Assembly (NCBI GenBank): GCA_038277395.1
Contig: CM076190.1
Location: 130,912,197 to 130,976,196, forward strand
Source: Dryocosmus kuriphilus
Taxonomy: Eukaryota > Arthropoda > Insecta > Hymenoptera > Cynipidae
Direction: 5' to 3'
DNA: 64,000 nt
Part shown: positions 45,762-57,060 of the stretch, one piece after another
Layout: each line of letters starts with the position of its first letter
How positions within the stretch are numbered: the first letter of the stretch is position 1
Translations under genes and position numbers: made by a program
The notes under the pieces: generated by a model
Databases searched by the model: none
The model's input: the letters and a program-made list of their open reading frames with translations, nothing else
Told to the model about the DNA's origin: nothing

Positions 45762-46706
45762 ATTAATGTACAAAGACTGCGTATTTGACTCATTTCTTTT
45801 AAGAAATTAATTATGGTTCTCATATTTATGTGTATTTTTTGTTTGCATTATCTAGTAAAAAAAAATAATAAACCATAATAACAGTTTGTTTTGGTTGGCC
45901 TGCATGACCTTCAAAATTTTCGCTAAAAGCTGCATTAGCTACAGCACGTGCACTCAACCCAACAGCAAATAAGGATTTTCAATAATTATTATCAAAGTGC
46001 GTTAAGTTATTAACACATTTAATTATTACACTTTGGTATTATTCAATATTTAAACATATGAATTGCAAAAATTTTCAGCATTGTTGATGGCAAAATGTAG
46101 TGAGAGTGGCATTTCATGTCGTGTGGACTCTCGGTACATTCCACGCACCAGACGTCCAGCCGTTTGCGTCTTGAAATATTAATAATTTTTAAACCATCAA
46201 TTCGATTGATGTCAAACTTTGTAAAAAACTTCTTCCAATATTCGTCCACAACTTTCTCACTGGAAGTTTATCGTTGCTCAAAATTCGCTCGCTAAACGAA
46301 GCGCTTGAAGATTATAATTCATGATTTTCACAATGTCTAAACAAATAATTAACAACTTTTTTGTTTATAACAATATTTACTCTTTTCTTTTTTAGTTAGT
46401 CTTAGAAGACTTAAACACGTGATCTGTTATTAATTAAAGCAAAAAATTCTGAAAATTGGCTAAGTTAGGGCGAGTTGAAGTTAAAAAAGATTAACACTTT
46501 TTGTTTTCAAAAAATCTACTTTTTTCCAATTATTTCAAAAACCAAAAAAGCTACAAAATTTTGTAAAAGGAAGAGGAGATGCGCTTTGAAATTCTATACA
46601 AATATCGGTTCTTAAAATTTACATTTGAACAATTTTTAAAATTGACGTTCTGGACAATACTTCTCACGCTGAATCCATGCGTATCCCCTTTTGACTTCGG
46701 GAGGTT

Positions 46707-47315
46707 AAATTAAATAAATATATAAATTTGTTAGGGAGTTAAAATCATTCCGGAGACCCGGGTTTTATAAAATAAAGAACTTGTATTTCCGTATAAAATT
46801 ACATTGAGTGTTTTCTCACGCTCACGTTCCACACACCGCGCCCCCCCCCCCTTCTGAATCAACTCAAAGCTCCACGCTCTCTCGCTCCTCCCAGAGCGCG
46901 CATCCTCAGATGGCGTGCACTGAGCGCCAAAATACAATTTCTTACAAATTTTAAAATAATTTGATTCTTTAAATACGTACTCCTTATTCGTCCTTATTCG
47001 TTTATTTATACTCTCTCTCTTTTTTACGGGTTTGAGAGTCATTACATAACCATCACATCTTTATATCCAGCGCAGATTTTACAAATGCTTATTCCTACCT
47101 TATCTTATGTATACATAACTTCTTAATCTCTACTCTAAATCTACGCACTGACGCTCAGGACCTTGGGCTTCCGTTTCCTCTCGCCATTTCCATTCAATTG
47201 ATGGCACATTAATCCTCGACTCTACTGACTTTTCTTTTGCCTTTATACCAATCATTTTGGCTCTTCTCTACCCTGTCTGACCTGCTCTTTCTCTCAGCCT
47301 TTCCAATTTCCAGGT
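46707..47315. other. Leader of the DDE-like gene; partial SINE tail and C run
   Basis: The words TTTTACGGGTTTGAGAGTC at 47,021-47,040 match the 3' tail of the SINE at 61,094-61,410. A run of about 10 C lies at 46,841-46,851. A pyrimidine-rich tract ends in CTTTCCAATTTCCAG at 47,313, a possible acceptor just before the ORF. Confidence 0.45.
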
Positions 47316-48554
47316 ATGATCTCCCCGGATATTTCTCAAGAAGTACCAGAGTGTTTAGTCATAGATAAAAGTAAGATAAAGCGCGAGAAAATTAAAACAG
47401 GTTCCAAGTTGAAAGAGGAATCACTGAATGGAGGTTTCGATGAAGTGGCAGTCGTGGGCTGTGACGGTACAAATACGAATACGGGCTGGAAGGTAGGAAT
47501 TATTCGTCTACTAGAGGAACGACTTGATTGTCCCTTGCAATGGGTTGTCTGTCTATTACATTTCAATGAGCTGCCGTTCAGAAGTCTTTTCGTATTTATT
47601 GACGGACCTACCTCTGGTCCGAACAAATACTCAGGGCCAATAGGGGGACAACTTCCAACTTGTGAGACCCTCGATGTTGTAAAGTTTAAGCAAGTTGAGT
47701 ATGACTTACCTGAGATTGAGCCCACTGATCTCAGCTCAGATCAAAGGTATCTTTATGAGATATCAGATGCCATACGGTCCGGAGCGTGCTCTCCTGAGCT
47801 GGCCTCCCGGAAGGTAGGCCCCATCAACATGGCTCGCTGGCTAACAACTGCAAATAGAATTCTGAGATTATACATATCAACAAAAAGACCCACAAATAAA
47901 CTGCAAGTATTAGTTGAATACTCACTCACAGGATACGTACCTCAGTGGTTCCACATCAGACGGGATAAGTCTATCGCTGATGTGAGTCGGTACCTCTTCC
48001 AAGCAATCAAATTGTCAAGATCTCTTCCTCTGAAGTACCGAAATGTGGTAAACACTTCCATTCAGACAAGCGGCTTCTCTGCCGTGTCAGAAAATATACT
48101 TCTTGGAATGGTAACCGACCCTAGGCTTACCGTTCGCCAAGACGCACTCACCAAAATGCTGGAAGCAAAACATAAGCAACAGACAATTGTAAGATACAAT
48201 ATTGAGCCAAAAATTAATTTTGGAGCTAATGATTACACAGAAATGATTGATTGGGAACAGTCAAATGTTTCACTTACCGTACTTCCAGTTTTAATTCCTA
48301 TAACAGAGGATGAACTTACCGCTATGCTATCTATGGCCGATGGCTTGGTATCAGACTGGGACTTTACATCTTTCCCTTGTCACACAGTAGCGGTGGAAAG
48401 AACTGTTAGACTGGTAACAGAGGTGTCCAGACAAGGCATCGGTCCCGACGCTCGGGACCGACAGATACGCGCCACACTTCTTTCTCGAAAGACTGTCAAC
48501 TTATTTGACACTAAGAAAGACTTTCTGGGTGTAATTAATGACTCTGAGACTTAA
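47316..48554 (+). CDS. Intact DDE-like (RNase H fold) protein of an arthropod multicopy family
   Basis: A 412-codon frame without any stop. The segment VAVVGCDGTNTNTGWKVGII has the position and look of the first catalytic aspartate in RNase H-like transposases; LQWVVCLLHFNELPF follows at about residue 75; a GPTSGPNKYSGPIG turn; a conserved DLSSDQRYLYEI; SRKVGPINMARWLTTANRILRLY; and near the end FPCHTVAVERTVRLVTEVS, which recalls the C-terminal catalytic E of hAT-type proteins. I recognise the family from many arthropod genomes, where it is uncharacterised. Usual members have an N-terminal region upstream that is missing here; a splice acceptor at 47,313 suggests it lay in an earlier exon. It is the only long undamaged TE-type ORF in the window, so it is either young or retained. 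Confidence 0.75.
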   Translation: MISPDISQEVPECLVIDKSKIKREKIKTGSKLKEESLNGGFDEVAVVGCDGTNTNTGWKVGIIRLLEERLDCPLQWVVCLLHFNELPFRSLFVFIDGPTSGPNKYSGPIGGQLPTCETLDVVKFKQVEYDLPEIEPTDLSSDQRYLYEISDAIRSGACSPELASRKVGPINMARWLTTANRILRLYISTKRPTNKLQVLVEYSLTGYVPQWFHIRRDKSIADVSRYLFQAIKLSRSLPLKYRNVVNTSIQTSGFSAVSENILLGMVTDPRLTVRQDALTKMLEAKHKQQTIVRYNIEPKINFGANDYTEMIDWEQSNVSLTVLPVLIPITEDELTAMLSMADGLVSDWDFTSFPCHTVAVERTVRLVTEVSRQGIGPDARDRQIRATLLSRKTVNLFDTKKDFLGVINDSET

Positions 48555-49060
48555 ATGAGCACGTTCTACATATAGTTGGTTAGTTGGGTAGGGCGTGGGT
48601 GGAGCCCGATGTACAGCCACCTCCACGTGGTGGGCTCTGGGTCATTCGAAGTAGTAGAACTCAGTGAGCTAGGAGCTGCATAAGTATTTAAGCGTTTTAC
48701 TCGAAAATACGCAATTTTGAGCCATTTCCTCCTCCATGAGGATTGGCATGGGATGACTTTGGCGACTCGGTACGGACCTCTAAGTACCCTCTGATGACTT
48801 TTCATCGTAAAGTCAGCCTTGGAAGGCATCCGTATCGATTGCAAGCTCATTTTTGCAAAACCTTAAATTTTAGTGTTTTTTAGTGAAATTTCGAGATTTC
48901 ACCCTCAAAGAACAGACTGAAGATATTATCCGATTTCAAAATTTCAAAGTGTGCTGAGTTTCGGACTGGACTGGGCCACTTTTCCGCACCCAGGCGTTTC
49001 CTGGACGCACAATGTTGGTTTTTCGCCCCAGCCTATTATCCAGTGATGATTTCTAACTAT
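48555..49060 (+). other. 3' region of the DDE-like gene
   Basis: Less AT-rich than the surroundings. It includes GGGTAGGGCGTGGG, a CCACCTCCACGTGGTGGG hairpin (48,618-48,635) and TTTCGCCCCAGCC. Probably untranslated or non-coding end of the same mobile element. No terminal inverted repeat found. Confidence 0.35.
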
Positions 49061-50469
49061 AAATCAGTCACATTTAGTGTTTGTTTAAACAATCTTATTT
49101 AACAAATGCATTATTTGACTATTTTTTCAACATTTAGGCTTTTTTATTTTAACGTAATAAACTATTAATAACTCATTTTTAAACTTTTTTAAAACACTTA
49201 GAAATCGATAAATTATTATTGTTACTAACAATATTATAAACTGACAATATCAATTAGCAATGAATACTTGCTAAGCAATTAATTGTCAGTAAATTCCACA
49301 AGAAAAAACGGAATTTTTAGCTTAAAAATATATCATATGAGAAAAATTTATTTATAGTATTGTTAATAACGACAACAATAGTGGATCATTATCCAAGTGT
49401 CTAATGAAAGTTTAAAAACTAGCTATTAAATTAATAGTTGATTTTGTTAAAAGAACAAAACTTAAGCTTTTAAAAATGTCAAAAAATTGCTTTTTTAAAT
49501 TCAGTTTGTTTAAACAATCATAAAGTATATTGCATGACTAAGTATGATAACTGCGTATCATTTCCAAGTAATTTGTAGTCGATTCCATTGAAAAAACTTG
49601 TTTTATTCCACCATAAATAGCTGGTGTGTATAATTACTTATAAAATTTGCTTATGAAATAATAAATTATTTAAAAACATTCATCAATTCAATAGAGAAAC
49701 TCTCCTTATCAATAAATTGTTCAGATTTAGTGCCAATCAAGTGACGAATCGTAGCCAATCCTCAGAAAACCACTTACATGGACTAACATATGTATATATA
49801 AAAATTTTTATTTATTAATATTTTATCAAATCTCCATTTTTCTCAACCGACTCTAATCTTATAATAACGGGCGGACCGCGCAACCCAAGATTCACTGTGC
49901 TAAAAAGATAAAATATTATAAACATAAGACAACAATATTTTCGAGATAATTTTATAAGAAAAAATTATCTTTCAGCACCAGATCTTCAAAATACACAAAA
50001 ATTCTAATTTTCTTCTCCAAAACATAATAAAATTAAAACTTCAAAACATTGCAAATTATCAAATTCGCACATTGCAGACTCAAGACTCATCCACTTAAAC
50101 GTTAAAAATACAAATCGAAATGCTTAGTGCCTATTTAAAAAATGCATTAGAAATTATATTTTTACTTAAAAGTTTATTTGTTTAAATAATTTAATTTTTG
50201 CGACAGTTGAAAGAACATCTAAAAGTATTTTAGTGTGGAAACTACCAGTGTGCTTGAATGTTTTTTTTCGAATGATAGTTTTATTCGTAATAACTGCACA
50301 ATATTGACTAATAATTTTGTTTACAAAATCCTTTTCTTTTGCCGGATTAAAAAAATTCCTAGAGACATCGGTGAGAGGAGTAAAACGATATGTTAAGCTT
50401 TTTGATAGAACTTATTGTTTTAAAAAAAAATTAATTGCTTAACTTTCAAATCAAGCTAACTAAATGTTT
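49061..50469. other. AT-rich spacer, no gene seen
   Basis: No frame above background, no recognisable repeat. Short TTTGTTTAAACAATC words recur at 49,079 and 49,506. Confidence 0.5.
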
Positions 50470-50842
50470 TCGCTATTGCAACTTTCAAAATCTGAATTAC
50501 GGAAAATTTTACTGAATTAGAGTAATTGAGTCTTTGGCTACTAAAATATAGTAATATCTTATCAATTCGCTAATAGTAAAAAAATCGCACCTTTATTTTA
50601 TAAAAGCCATTTAGTAAAAATATTGACTAATTCAATATTAATTTCGTTTAACGAATTAATTAGTGGACTTTTCTTGTCGACTGTTTTCGATATTCGATAC
50701 TCTTCTTTTATCGAATTGCGTAATTTTTTAGTGGGATTATTTTTCACGCAAATAAAGTACAGAAAGACAGATTAGTGCGAAAATAATTCTTGCTTTTTCT
50801 TATTAACTTTCAATAACTTCTAAATACTTGTATCGATATGAC
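50470..50842 (+). repeat. Dispersed repeat, left part, interrupted by the hAT element
   Basis: Matches 59,985-60,335 (GAATTACGGAAAATTT, TAATTGAGTCTTTGG, TAGGATTAT, CAATAACTTCTAAATACTT). The match resumes after the hAT element at 59,034. Confidence 0.75.
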
Positions 50843-50850
50843 GTGGCCTC
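50843..50850. repeat. hAT target-site duplication, left (GTGGCCTC)
   Basis: Identical to 59,026-59,033. Eight bases is the length typical of hAT insertions. Confidence 0.85.
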
Positions 50851-51069
50851 TAGAGATGGGACGAACAGTATGAAACCTACTGCCTACTGTGAATGTAGCC
50901 TCCTGTTCCACGAGTAAACAGTATATACTGCTTTACTGAAACCTACTGCTTAGGCCGTGTACTCGTCCGGTATCATTTCTGTCTGCCGGACTGACAGGAG
51001 ACCGGAACTCTTGCCGGCCGGATTTATCCGGCTAATTTCGGTAGAATTCCGGCCGGATTGCATTCTGAC

Positions 51070-52015
51070 TCAACAACGAAAGCATATGTGCGACTGTGTA
51101 TTCAAGCGCTTTAGGCCTTTACCTGAGTCCTTTTTTCTATCGGCTTAAAGATATTAGATTCCTTATTCTTAGCTAGTTTTGCAGGTTTATTTTGAAATAC
51201 TATTTAAGTAATTTAGGAGCAAGACTGAATAGACAGTAGAATACTAAAAATTAGTTATTTAGAATTCAGAATTTTGGATTCGAAAAAAACCACCAAGAAC
51301 TTAATATTAAAAGAATGAATTATTATAATTACTGGTAATTAAATATTTAAGTAATTAATATTGAAATAATTTAAAAAATTCTTATCTGAAGCTGAATTTA
51401 AATCTTGAAATAATATGCGAACAACAAATTTCCTTCTATGCTTTAATTTTAATGCTAAAATTATTTACTATTGTTTTAGGTCATGAAATGAAACCGTAAT
51501 AAATTTTCATTTTAAAATCAAGTTATATTTTCATAATTGCTGAATGCAATTATTAGCAGTAACAGACAAAAGTTACGTTTCTGTACATGTATATACGAAT
51601 TACACCTTTATGGTCAACGAAAAAGTGGATAGTTTCATATTTAGTATGGGCGTATACTATACACATATTTGCCTTTATCGGTTTTTTGAAATTAGAATGC
51701 TCGATTTACATTTCTTTATATTTCTGGAGCTATGCAATGAACTGACGGATCCTCCTCGCAGTAAAATCTCATATGGTGGAAAATTTATGGTCCGTTATTT
51801 ACCTGAAATGTAATAATTATTTTTTCTGAGCAATTCACATAGATAAATTTTATTAGATAAAATTTCACCCACGGGACATGAACATATAAAAATTAGTTGA
51901 GAAGGGAATTATTGGAAAAGACTTATACAAAAAAACATCTATGACCGAAAAACCGCTTAATTATTATTGAACATTTTTTTCAGCGATCATGCTAAAGTCT
52001 TGATCTTGAACTCAC
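51070..52015. other. Left non-coding region of the hAT element
   Basis: Between the left subterminal CCGG cluster and the 3' end of the minus-strand gene. An 89-codon frame at 51,544 has no recognisable motif. Confidence 0.5.
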
Positions 52016-53817
52016 CTAATAAGTGTAATTTACCAATGGTAAATTGTGATGCAGGAAGGTCAGTATCTCCAAATTCGCTGGCAATAGATTTTTCCGCTTA
52101 TTATCCGAAATGTTGCCCGATTCAGAAAATACTCTTTCACTATATATGCTGCTAGATGGTGCCGAGAGATAAAGATACACTAGCTGACTTATGTTTGGAA
52201 ACAATCCTCTCATTTTCTCCCACCACTTTGATGGAGATGCATTTCTCGGGATCAGCGATTCAATCATATAGAGTTCAATTTCTGCTGCAAGAATCCTTTC
52301 TGTAGCTAATACTTTTGACTTCGATTTCGATATAATTTCTTGAAAAGTGTCGTTGAAGTTCTGAGAGTTTTTTTCCTTTGAAATTGAAATTGTTGCGTTG
52401 TCATCATCTTGCTCTTTGCTTGTTTCCGTTAATGATATTTGTATGCATTCCTGAATGTCGTCAAAGCTGTTTTTTGAAAAAAATGCATTTTTAAATCGTG
52501 GATCTAAGAACGTAGCCATTGTAAAATTCATATTACTTTCCAGATCTTGGAAACGAGTTTGCAATTCAGCCTTCAAGGTCATTTTGAAGGGGATTAATAT
52601 AGCACTTACTTTTTGTTTAGATAAGCATAGCTTTAATGCATTTATTGCTGGAATAACTTCGGATATACATGCATCATTGGAACTGAAAGATTTTGTGACT
52701 TCTTCAAATGGTTGAAGAAGATTAGTCAGCTCTTCTAAGAGTTCCCATTCTGTGCACGTCAAAGTTTTTGAATCTTCATATTCCGCCGCAGCGAATAAAT
52801 CAAGGCAATTCTCTAATTCCAAAAAACGTTGCATTAAATAAAACGTGGAATTCCATCTGGTTGGGACATCTTGCATCAATTTTTTAACTGCTAAGTTTAA
52901 ACCTTCTTGAATTTCAGCAAATTTTGCATTCGCAGGTGAAGATTTATGAAAATACTTCGAAATCTTTTTACACTTACTCACAAATCTGCGGATATCCTTG
53001 TTTAATTTAAATGCAGACTTAATGACTAACTGGAGAGTATGTATAATGCAGCCTTCGCTGCCAATGTCGCACAGTTGACATCCTTTAGACATATTTCCAG
53101 CATTATCACGCAACAATAAGTGCACTCGGATTTTTTCAATTCCCCAAAATAATAATATTTCTGTTAATTTATCAGATATTGCAACTCCTGTATGACTCCC
53201 ACGAAATATTTGAATGTTTAGGGCAGCAGTTTGTCTATCAAAATTATCTCCTAGCCAGTGTGCAGTTAAACTGATGAAAGTGAAGTGTGTTTCTCTGCAG
53301 GTCCATATAAGTCTGATGTTAGCGATATCCACTTTACTTTAGATAAAATGATTCTCACTTTTTCTATTACTCTGTTATATATGTCTGGTAGAATTGTCTT
53401 CGAAAAATATTTCCGAGATGGCATTTTATATGTAGGTGAAATATGACGCACAAGTCTTTGAAATCCTCTTTTTTCAACAACGGAAAGGGGCTCATTGTCT
53501 AATGCTATCATTTCTCCAATCAAGTAATGAAGCTGTACAGCCTGTGGATTATTTATGTCCCAATACGGCTGTGATGAAAAAGTAGACGCACTATTCATTT
53601 CTTGGAATTCATGCAACCAATTAAGGAGACGAGTGAACATAAACTTTTTTGGACACTTCTTTTTTTCGTAACCATTCCGCGATACGATAAACTCGGCGTT
53701 TACTAAACCACACTTTATTTTTAAACAATCTTTGTGTTCTTCAATACACTTAAATAAACTCCACGCTTCATTCTCTTTTTCACCCATTTTTGTGAAAGAT
53801 GTGTATATTAAAAGCAC
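52016..53817 (-). pseudogene. hAT transposase A: catalytic D-D-E present, BED finger lost
   Basis: Two overlapping frames (53,817-53,266 and 53,332-52,016) joined by one frameshift near 53,295. The second frame is 438 codons. Visible: LIGEMIALD, SLTSD (first catalytic aspartate, at the frameshift), FISLTAHWL, LLLRDNAGNM (second aspartate), the insertion domain with DVPTRWNSTFYLMQRFLEL, ATFLDPRFKN, and the hATC dimerisation end with KWWEKMRGLFP and YLSAPSSSIYSERVFSESGN, which contains the catalytic glutamate. The N terminus has KIKCGLVNAEF where a BED C-x2-C is expected, and NWLHEFQE in place of the H-x4-H, so the zinc finger is not intact. The single frameshift makes this copy inactive as read. 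Confidence 0.88.
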
Positions 53818-54707
53818 TTCACTGAATCAGTATACGTATTACGCAGATGGTCTTCTTCAAGCTTCTGCGCTGGACTAGAGACTACGTTCCTGTTGCAGGT
53901 ACAGCTACAGACTACAGAGTACAGACATGACTAGTGACTGCAAGTGCTCTCTGCTCAGGAATCCAGGTACACGAGAAGACACTGTAAACTGTGTTATAAA
54001 GTCAGTGCCAATAAAAGAAGAAAAGATTCAGAAAATCTTTGAAACTTTCGAAGTTTAGCGGCATTATGTTAGGTAATAAATACTTGAGGCTTGAGTTCTC
54101 AAGCATAGACCGTTAAAGTGAAATGCGGATAATTCTTCTTGAGATAGATGAGACTCCTAGTCTACTACTTTTTCTTCACAGCCGTACTGGGACATAAATA
54201 GTGTAGGCTGTTTGTACTGTAAATACAACTACTAAAGTCTACAAAGAGATTGCTAGAAGACAGGGTCACGGACGTCGCGGTCAATCTGATAGCAATGGTT
54301 AAATTCTATCTAGGGGCCTAATACCTTAAAACCATCGCTATAGACTTCATAGACTCTAATCTAGACTAGACTCGAGGTCTACAGATTAAAATATGAACAG
54401 TTTAAGACCCGAGTATCTGATTCCGAGTTCCGAGGCCTCTTGTCCGAAAACAAAGTTTAAGGTGCACTCCGGGGGGGGGGGGGGGGGGGGGGGGGGGGTA
54501 ATGCACCTATTTCATGAAAGGAAATTATAGGCTAACTGTATTACGCTTATCCTTAAGCAAATGCTTTTCCTGTTTCATTACCTGGAGTCCTTCTTCGGAA
54601 GTGTCAGTAGACAGTACTCAGTTCAATCTTTGAGTTGGAACTTGCAGGATCGCTTCCAGTCTTTTTTCATGCGTTAGTGTTAAATTGATAGATCTCGCTA
54701 CTATTTC
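53818..54707. other. Divergent intergenic region between the two hAT genes
   Basis: Both genes start away from this 890-bp segment, so it should hold both promoters. It contains a run of 28 G at 54,471-54,498 (G-quadruplex prone), and short repeats of CTAGACT and GTACAG words. No coding frame. Confidence 0.55.
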
Positions 54708-56516
54708 GTGTTTGATTATATAGGCCGCGAAATTGGAAGAATGAGTCAAAAAAGATGTGCAGTGTGGCGCATATTTCGAGATAGTGATGAAGAGGTTAAA
54801 CCTTTGTGTACATTATGTGGTAAAAAAGTGTCGCGAGGTGGCAAGGGGAAAAATGCCTCAACAACCCCCTTGTGGGCGCATTTGACTGTTTACCACAAAA
54901 AATATTGTGATGAAAATCTAATTGATCTTTTGGGCTTTCAAAGGAGCAAACAAAGCGTCAAAAGTTGGAGTGAAAGTGATTCGCGAACTGTAAAATTAAA
55001 CGAATTAATTGGTGAAATGATTGTTTTGGATCAAGACCCATCCATAGTGAATAAGGAAGGATTTATTCATTTATTCGCGAAAACGACGCCGCAATACACC
55101 GTGCCCGAAGAATCTTTCTTTTCTACACAAGTTTTTCCTCAAATGTATGAAAAAGTGATAAAAAGAATTGAATCTGTAATGTCGGAAGTGGAAAGTGTTA
55201 CATATATGACAGTCGCTGTAAATAGATCAGTATGTTATGTAACAAGGAAGATTTGGTTATTTATTACAGTTCACTGGTTAGAAAAAGATTTCAAAGAACG
55301 TTCAGTTTTACTGCCACTGATTGAATTGCGTGAAGGTGAACGAGGACTTATAGATTTAGTGACTGAAGTTCTCAGTACATGGAATATAAAAAGTGACAAT
55401 ATTCACGTCATTGTAACAAATGACAGTACAGCGCAAAACGGCGGTGAAAGTAGATATTTTCAAACTCCTTTAGAGGATTGTTTCCTGTCAACAACAGGAT
55501 CGTGTTCGCGAGAGATGCTGAGTGAGCCAGTTTTGCAGGATCTTCTACGTGAATGCGAAAGACTTTTAGATCATTTCCACAAATACGCTGATAATCGCAG
55601 CAAGTTAATCAAAATAGCCGGGCATTCAAATATCTACTCCGCAATCGACGTTTTAACGAAGGAAGGTTTTGTTACGTGGAGAGCTATTAAAAAAATCCTG
55701 AAAATTTTTTTGGAATTAAAAAGTAGTCTGGAGATATTTATACTACAAAATGGTGCGGTAGCGACACTATCAGCATTACAGTGGAAGTTGCTGAAGAGAC
55801 TGTAAAGTTATTGCAGCCATTTGAAGATGCTGTAAGCAAAGATGTCTCCTGATAAATCCATCTTGTCGGAAATCATCGCACTCTTAAAAGTAATAAACAC
55901 TTGTCTGGAGAATATGAGTTGTGGTGCTGTGGGAAGTTCATTAAAAAACGAGTTGCAAACAGAAATCAATATAAAACTTGGCGTGCTAGAAGTGAGACAA
56001 TCTTTCTCGTTGGCTACGATCTTAGATCCACGCTTTAAAACAGTTTTCTTCACTGAAGAAGCCCGAGAAACGACACTCGAAATGCTACATGCCGATATGA
56101 AGACCTTATGGGAAGAAGAAAGTAATAAAACTGATGTCGTTGCAGAAGCAACAAAGGAGAAGGAAGGAGCAACAACTAACCAAGAACGTTCAAGTACATC
56201 GTTAGAAAGTTGCTACGCGGACTTCGTGCAAGCAGTTGAACGAAATCAACCCACAACGACAAAAAACGATTTTAAGGATGAAATTAATTTATATCTTTTG
56301 GAAAATCTTCTGGAGCGGACTGCAAATCCTAGGGAATGGTGGAGTAACAAAAAAGTACTTTTTCCTAGATTAAGTACATTGGCTCTTCGTTACTTGTCTG
56401 CACCTGCCCTGACTGTGAGTACTAATAAATTTCTAACGAATAATAAAAGTTTGGAGGAAATTAAAGAAATTTGTTTCATGAACTATAACTTGCGACGAAT
56501 AAAGTTCAATTACTGA
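54708..56516 (+). pseudogene. hAT transposase B: BED finger present, catalytic residues substituted
   Basis: Frames 54,708-55,805 and 55,842-56,516 are in the same phase; the short stretch between them is coding in another phase (AEETVKLLQPFEDAV), so two compensating indels lie within 70 bp. The N terminus is a good BED finger: AVWRIFRD, C-T-L-C at about residue 35, LWAHLTVYH (H-x4-H). LIGEMIVLD and the FS-P-Y-VI pattern show it is a paralogue of the minus-strand gene. Where the first aspartate belongs it has YMTVAVNRS; the second site reads VTNDSTAQN; and the hATC end reads SAPALTVSTNKFLTNN, with N where the catalytic E of SERVFS should be. It still keeps ATILDPRFKT and EWWSNKKVLFPRLSTLALRYL. 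It probably bound DNA without catalysing. Confidence 0.85.
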
Positions 56517-56899
56517 GTTGAGTAAATTATGTAAGTTATTCGATAGTAAGTTTTGTAAATATGAAATAGTTTTGGAGAAATGTGTCAAAAAGATAATAAT
56601 TTTTTGAAACATTTTCTAAAAGTATTTAATATTTTTGAAGGAATGTTAAAAAAATTATTATCGAATAACGTTCAGACTTGTAGGGGAGCTTTCAGCTTAC
56701 CACGTGTAATTTTGGTAACATTTTTGTAAAATATTTGTCAATAAATGATTTTCTCGATAACATAAATTACCTTTAAAGGTTTAGATATTCACGAAAAACC
56801 GTTAAAAACTATTATCCATCATCTATGAAAACTGTTATGTACTCATTCTACAAATTTTTCGAAAGTGTTTTTGTCTATTTGAAAAATAGTTGTAATTGC

Positions 56900-57060
56900 G
56901 ATTTATGATCGGAAGTTAACAGAACATTAAATTTTTTATCAGAGAATATGCACATAATTCAATATAACTGTTCTGCTAACTTCAATATGATCATAACCTT
57001 ATCATTCATAACAAGAAATGTCCAAAATGAAGAAAATGGAGGAGTAGCGTTTGTAAAATT
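56900..57060. repeat. Direct repeat flanking the nested palindromic repeat, left copy
   Basis: CGATTTATGATCGGAAGTTA and the next 140 bases recur at 57,934-58,120, which has a 25-base insertion. Each copy also contains a short inverted pair, GGAAGTTAACAGAACA and TGTTCTGCTAACTTC. Confidence 0.7.

Larger units (their letters stand above)
42760..46706 (+). mobile_element. DNA transposon with about 830-bp terminal inverted repeats
   Basis: 42,760-43,592 and 45,877-46,706 are reverse complements at high identity, starting AACCTCCCGAAGTCAAAAGG. The total length is 3,947 bp. Between the arms lies a decayed DDE-like transposase in several frames on the plus strand. Target duplication not certain. The inner ends of the arms contain the same coding-like AVANAAF and VWCVECTESPHD segments. 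The superfamily is uncertain. Confidence 0.85.

Noticed and set aside
51544..51813. 89-codon ORF in the left non-coding part of the hAT element
   Set aside because: No motif, AT-rich composition, no relation to the transposases.
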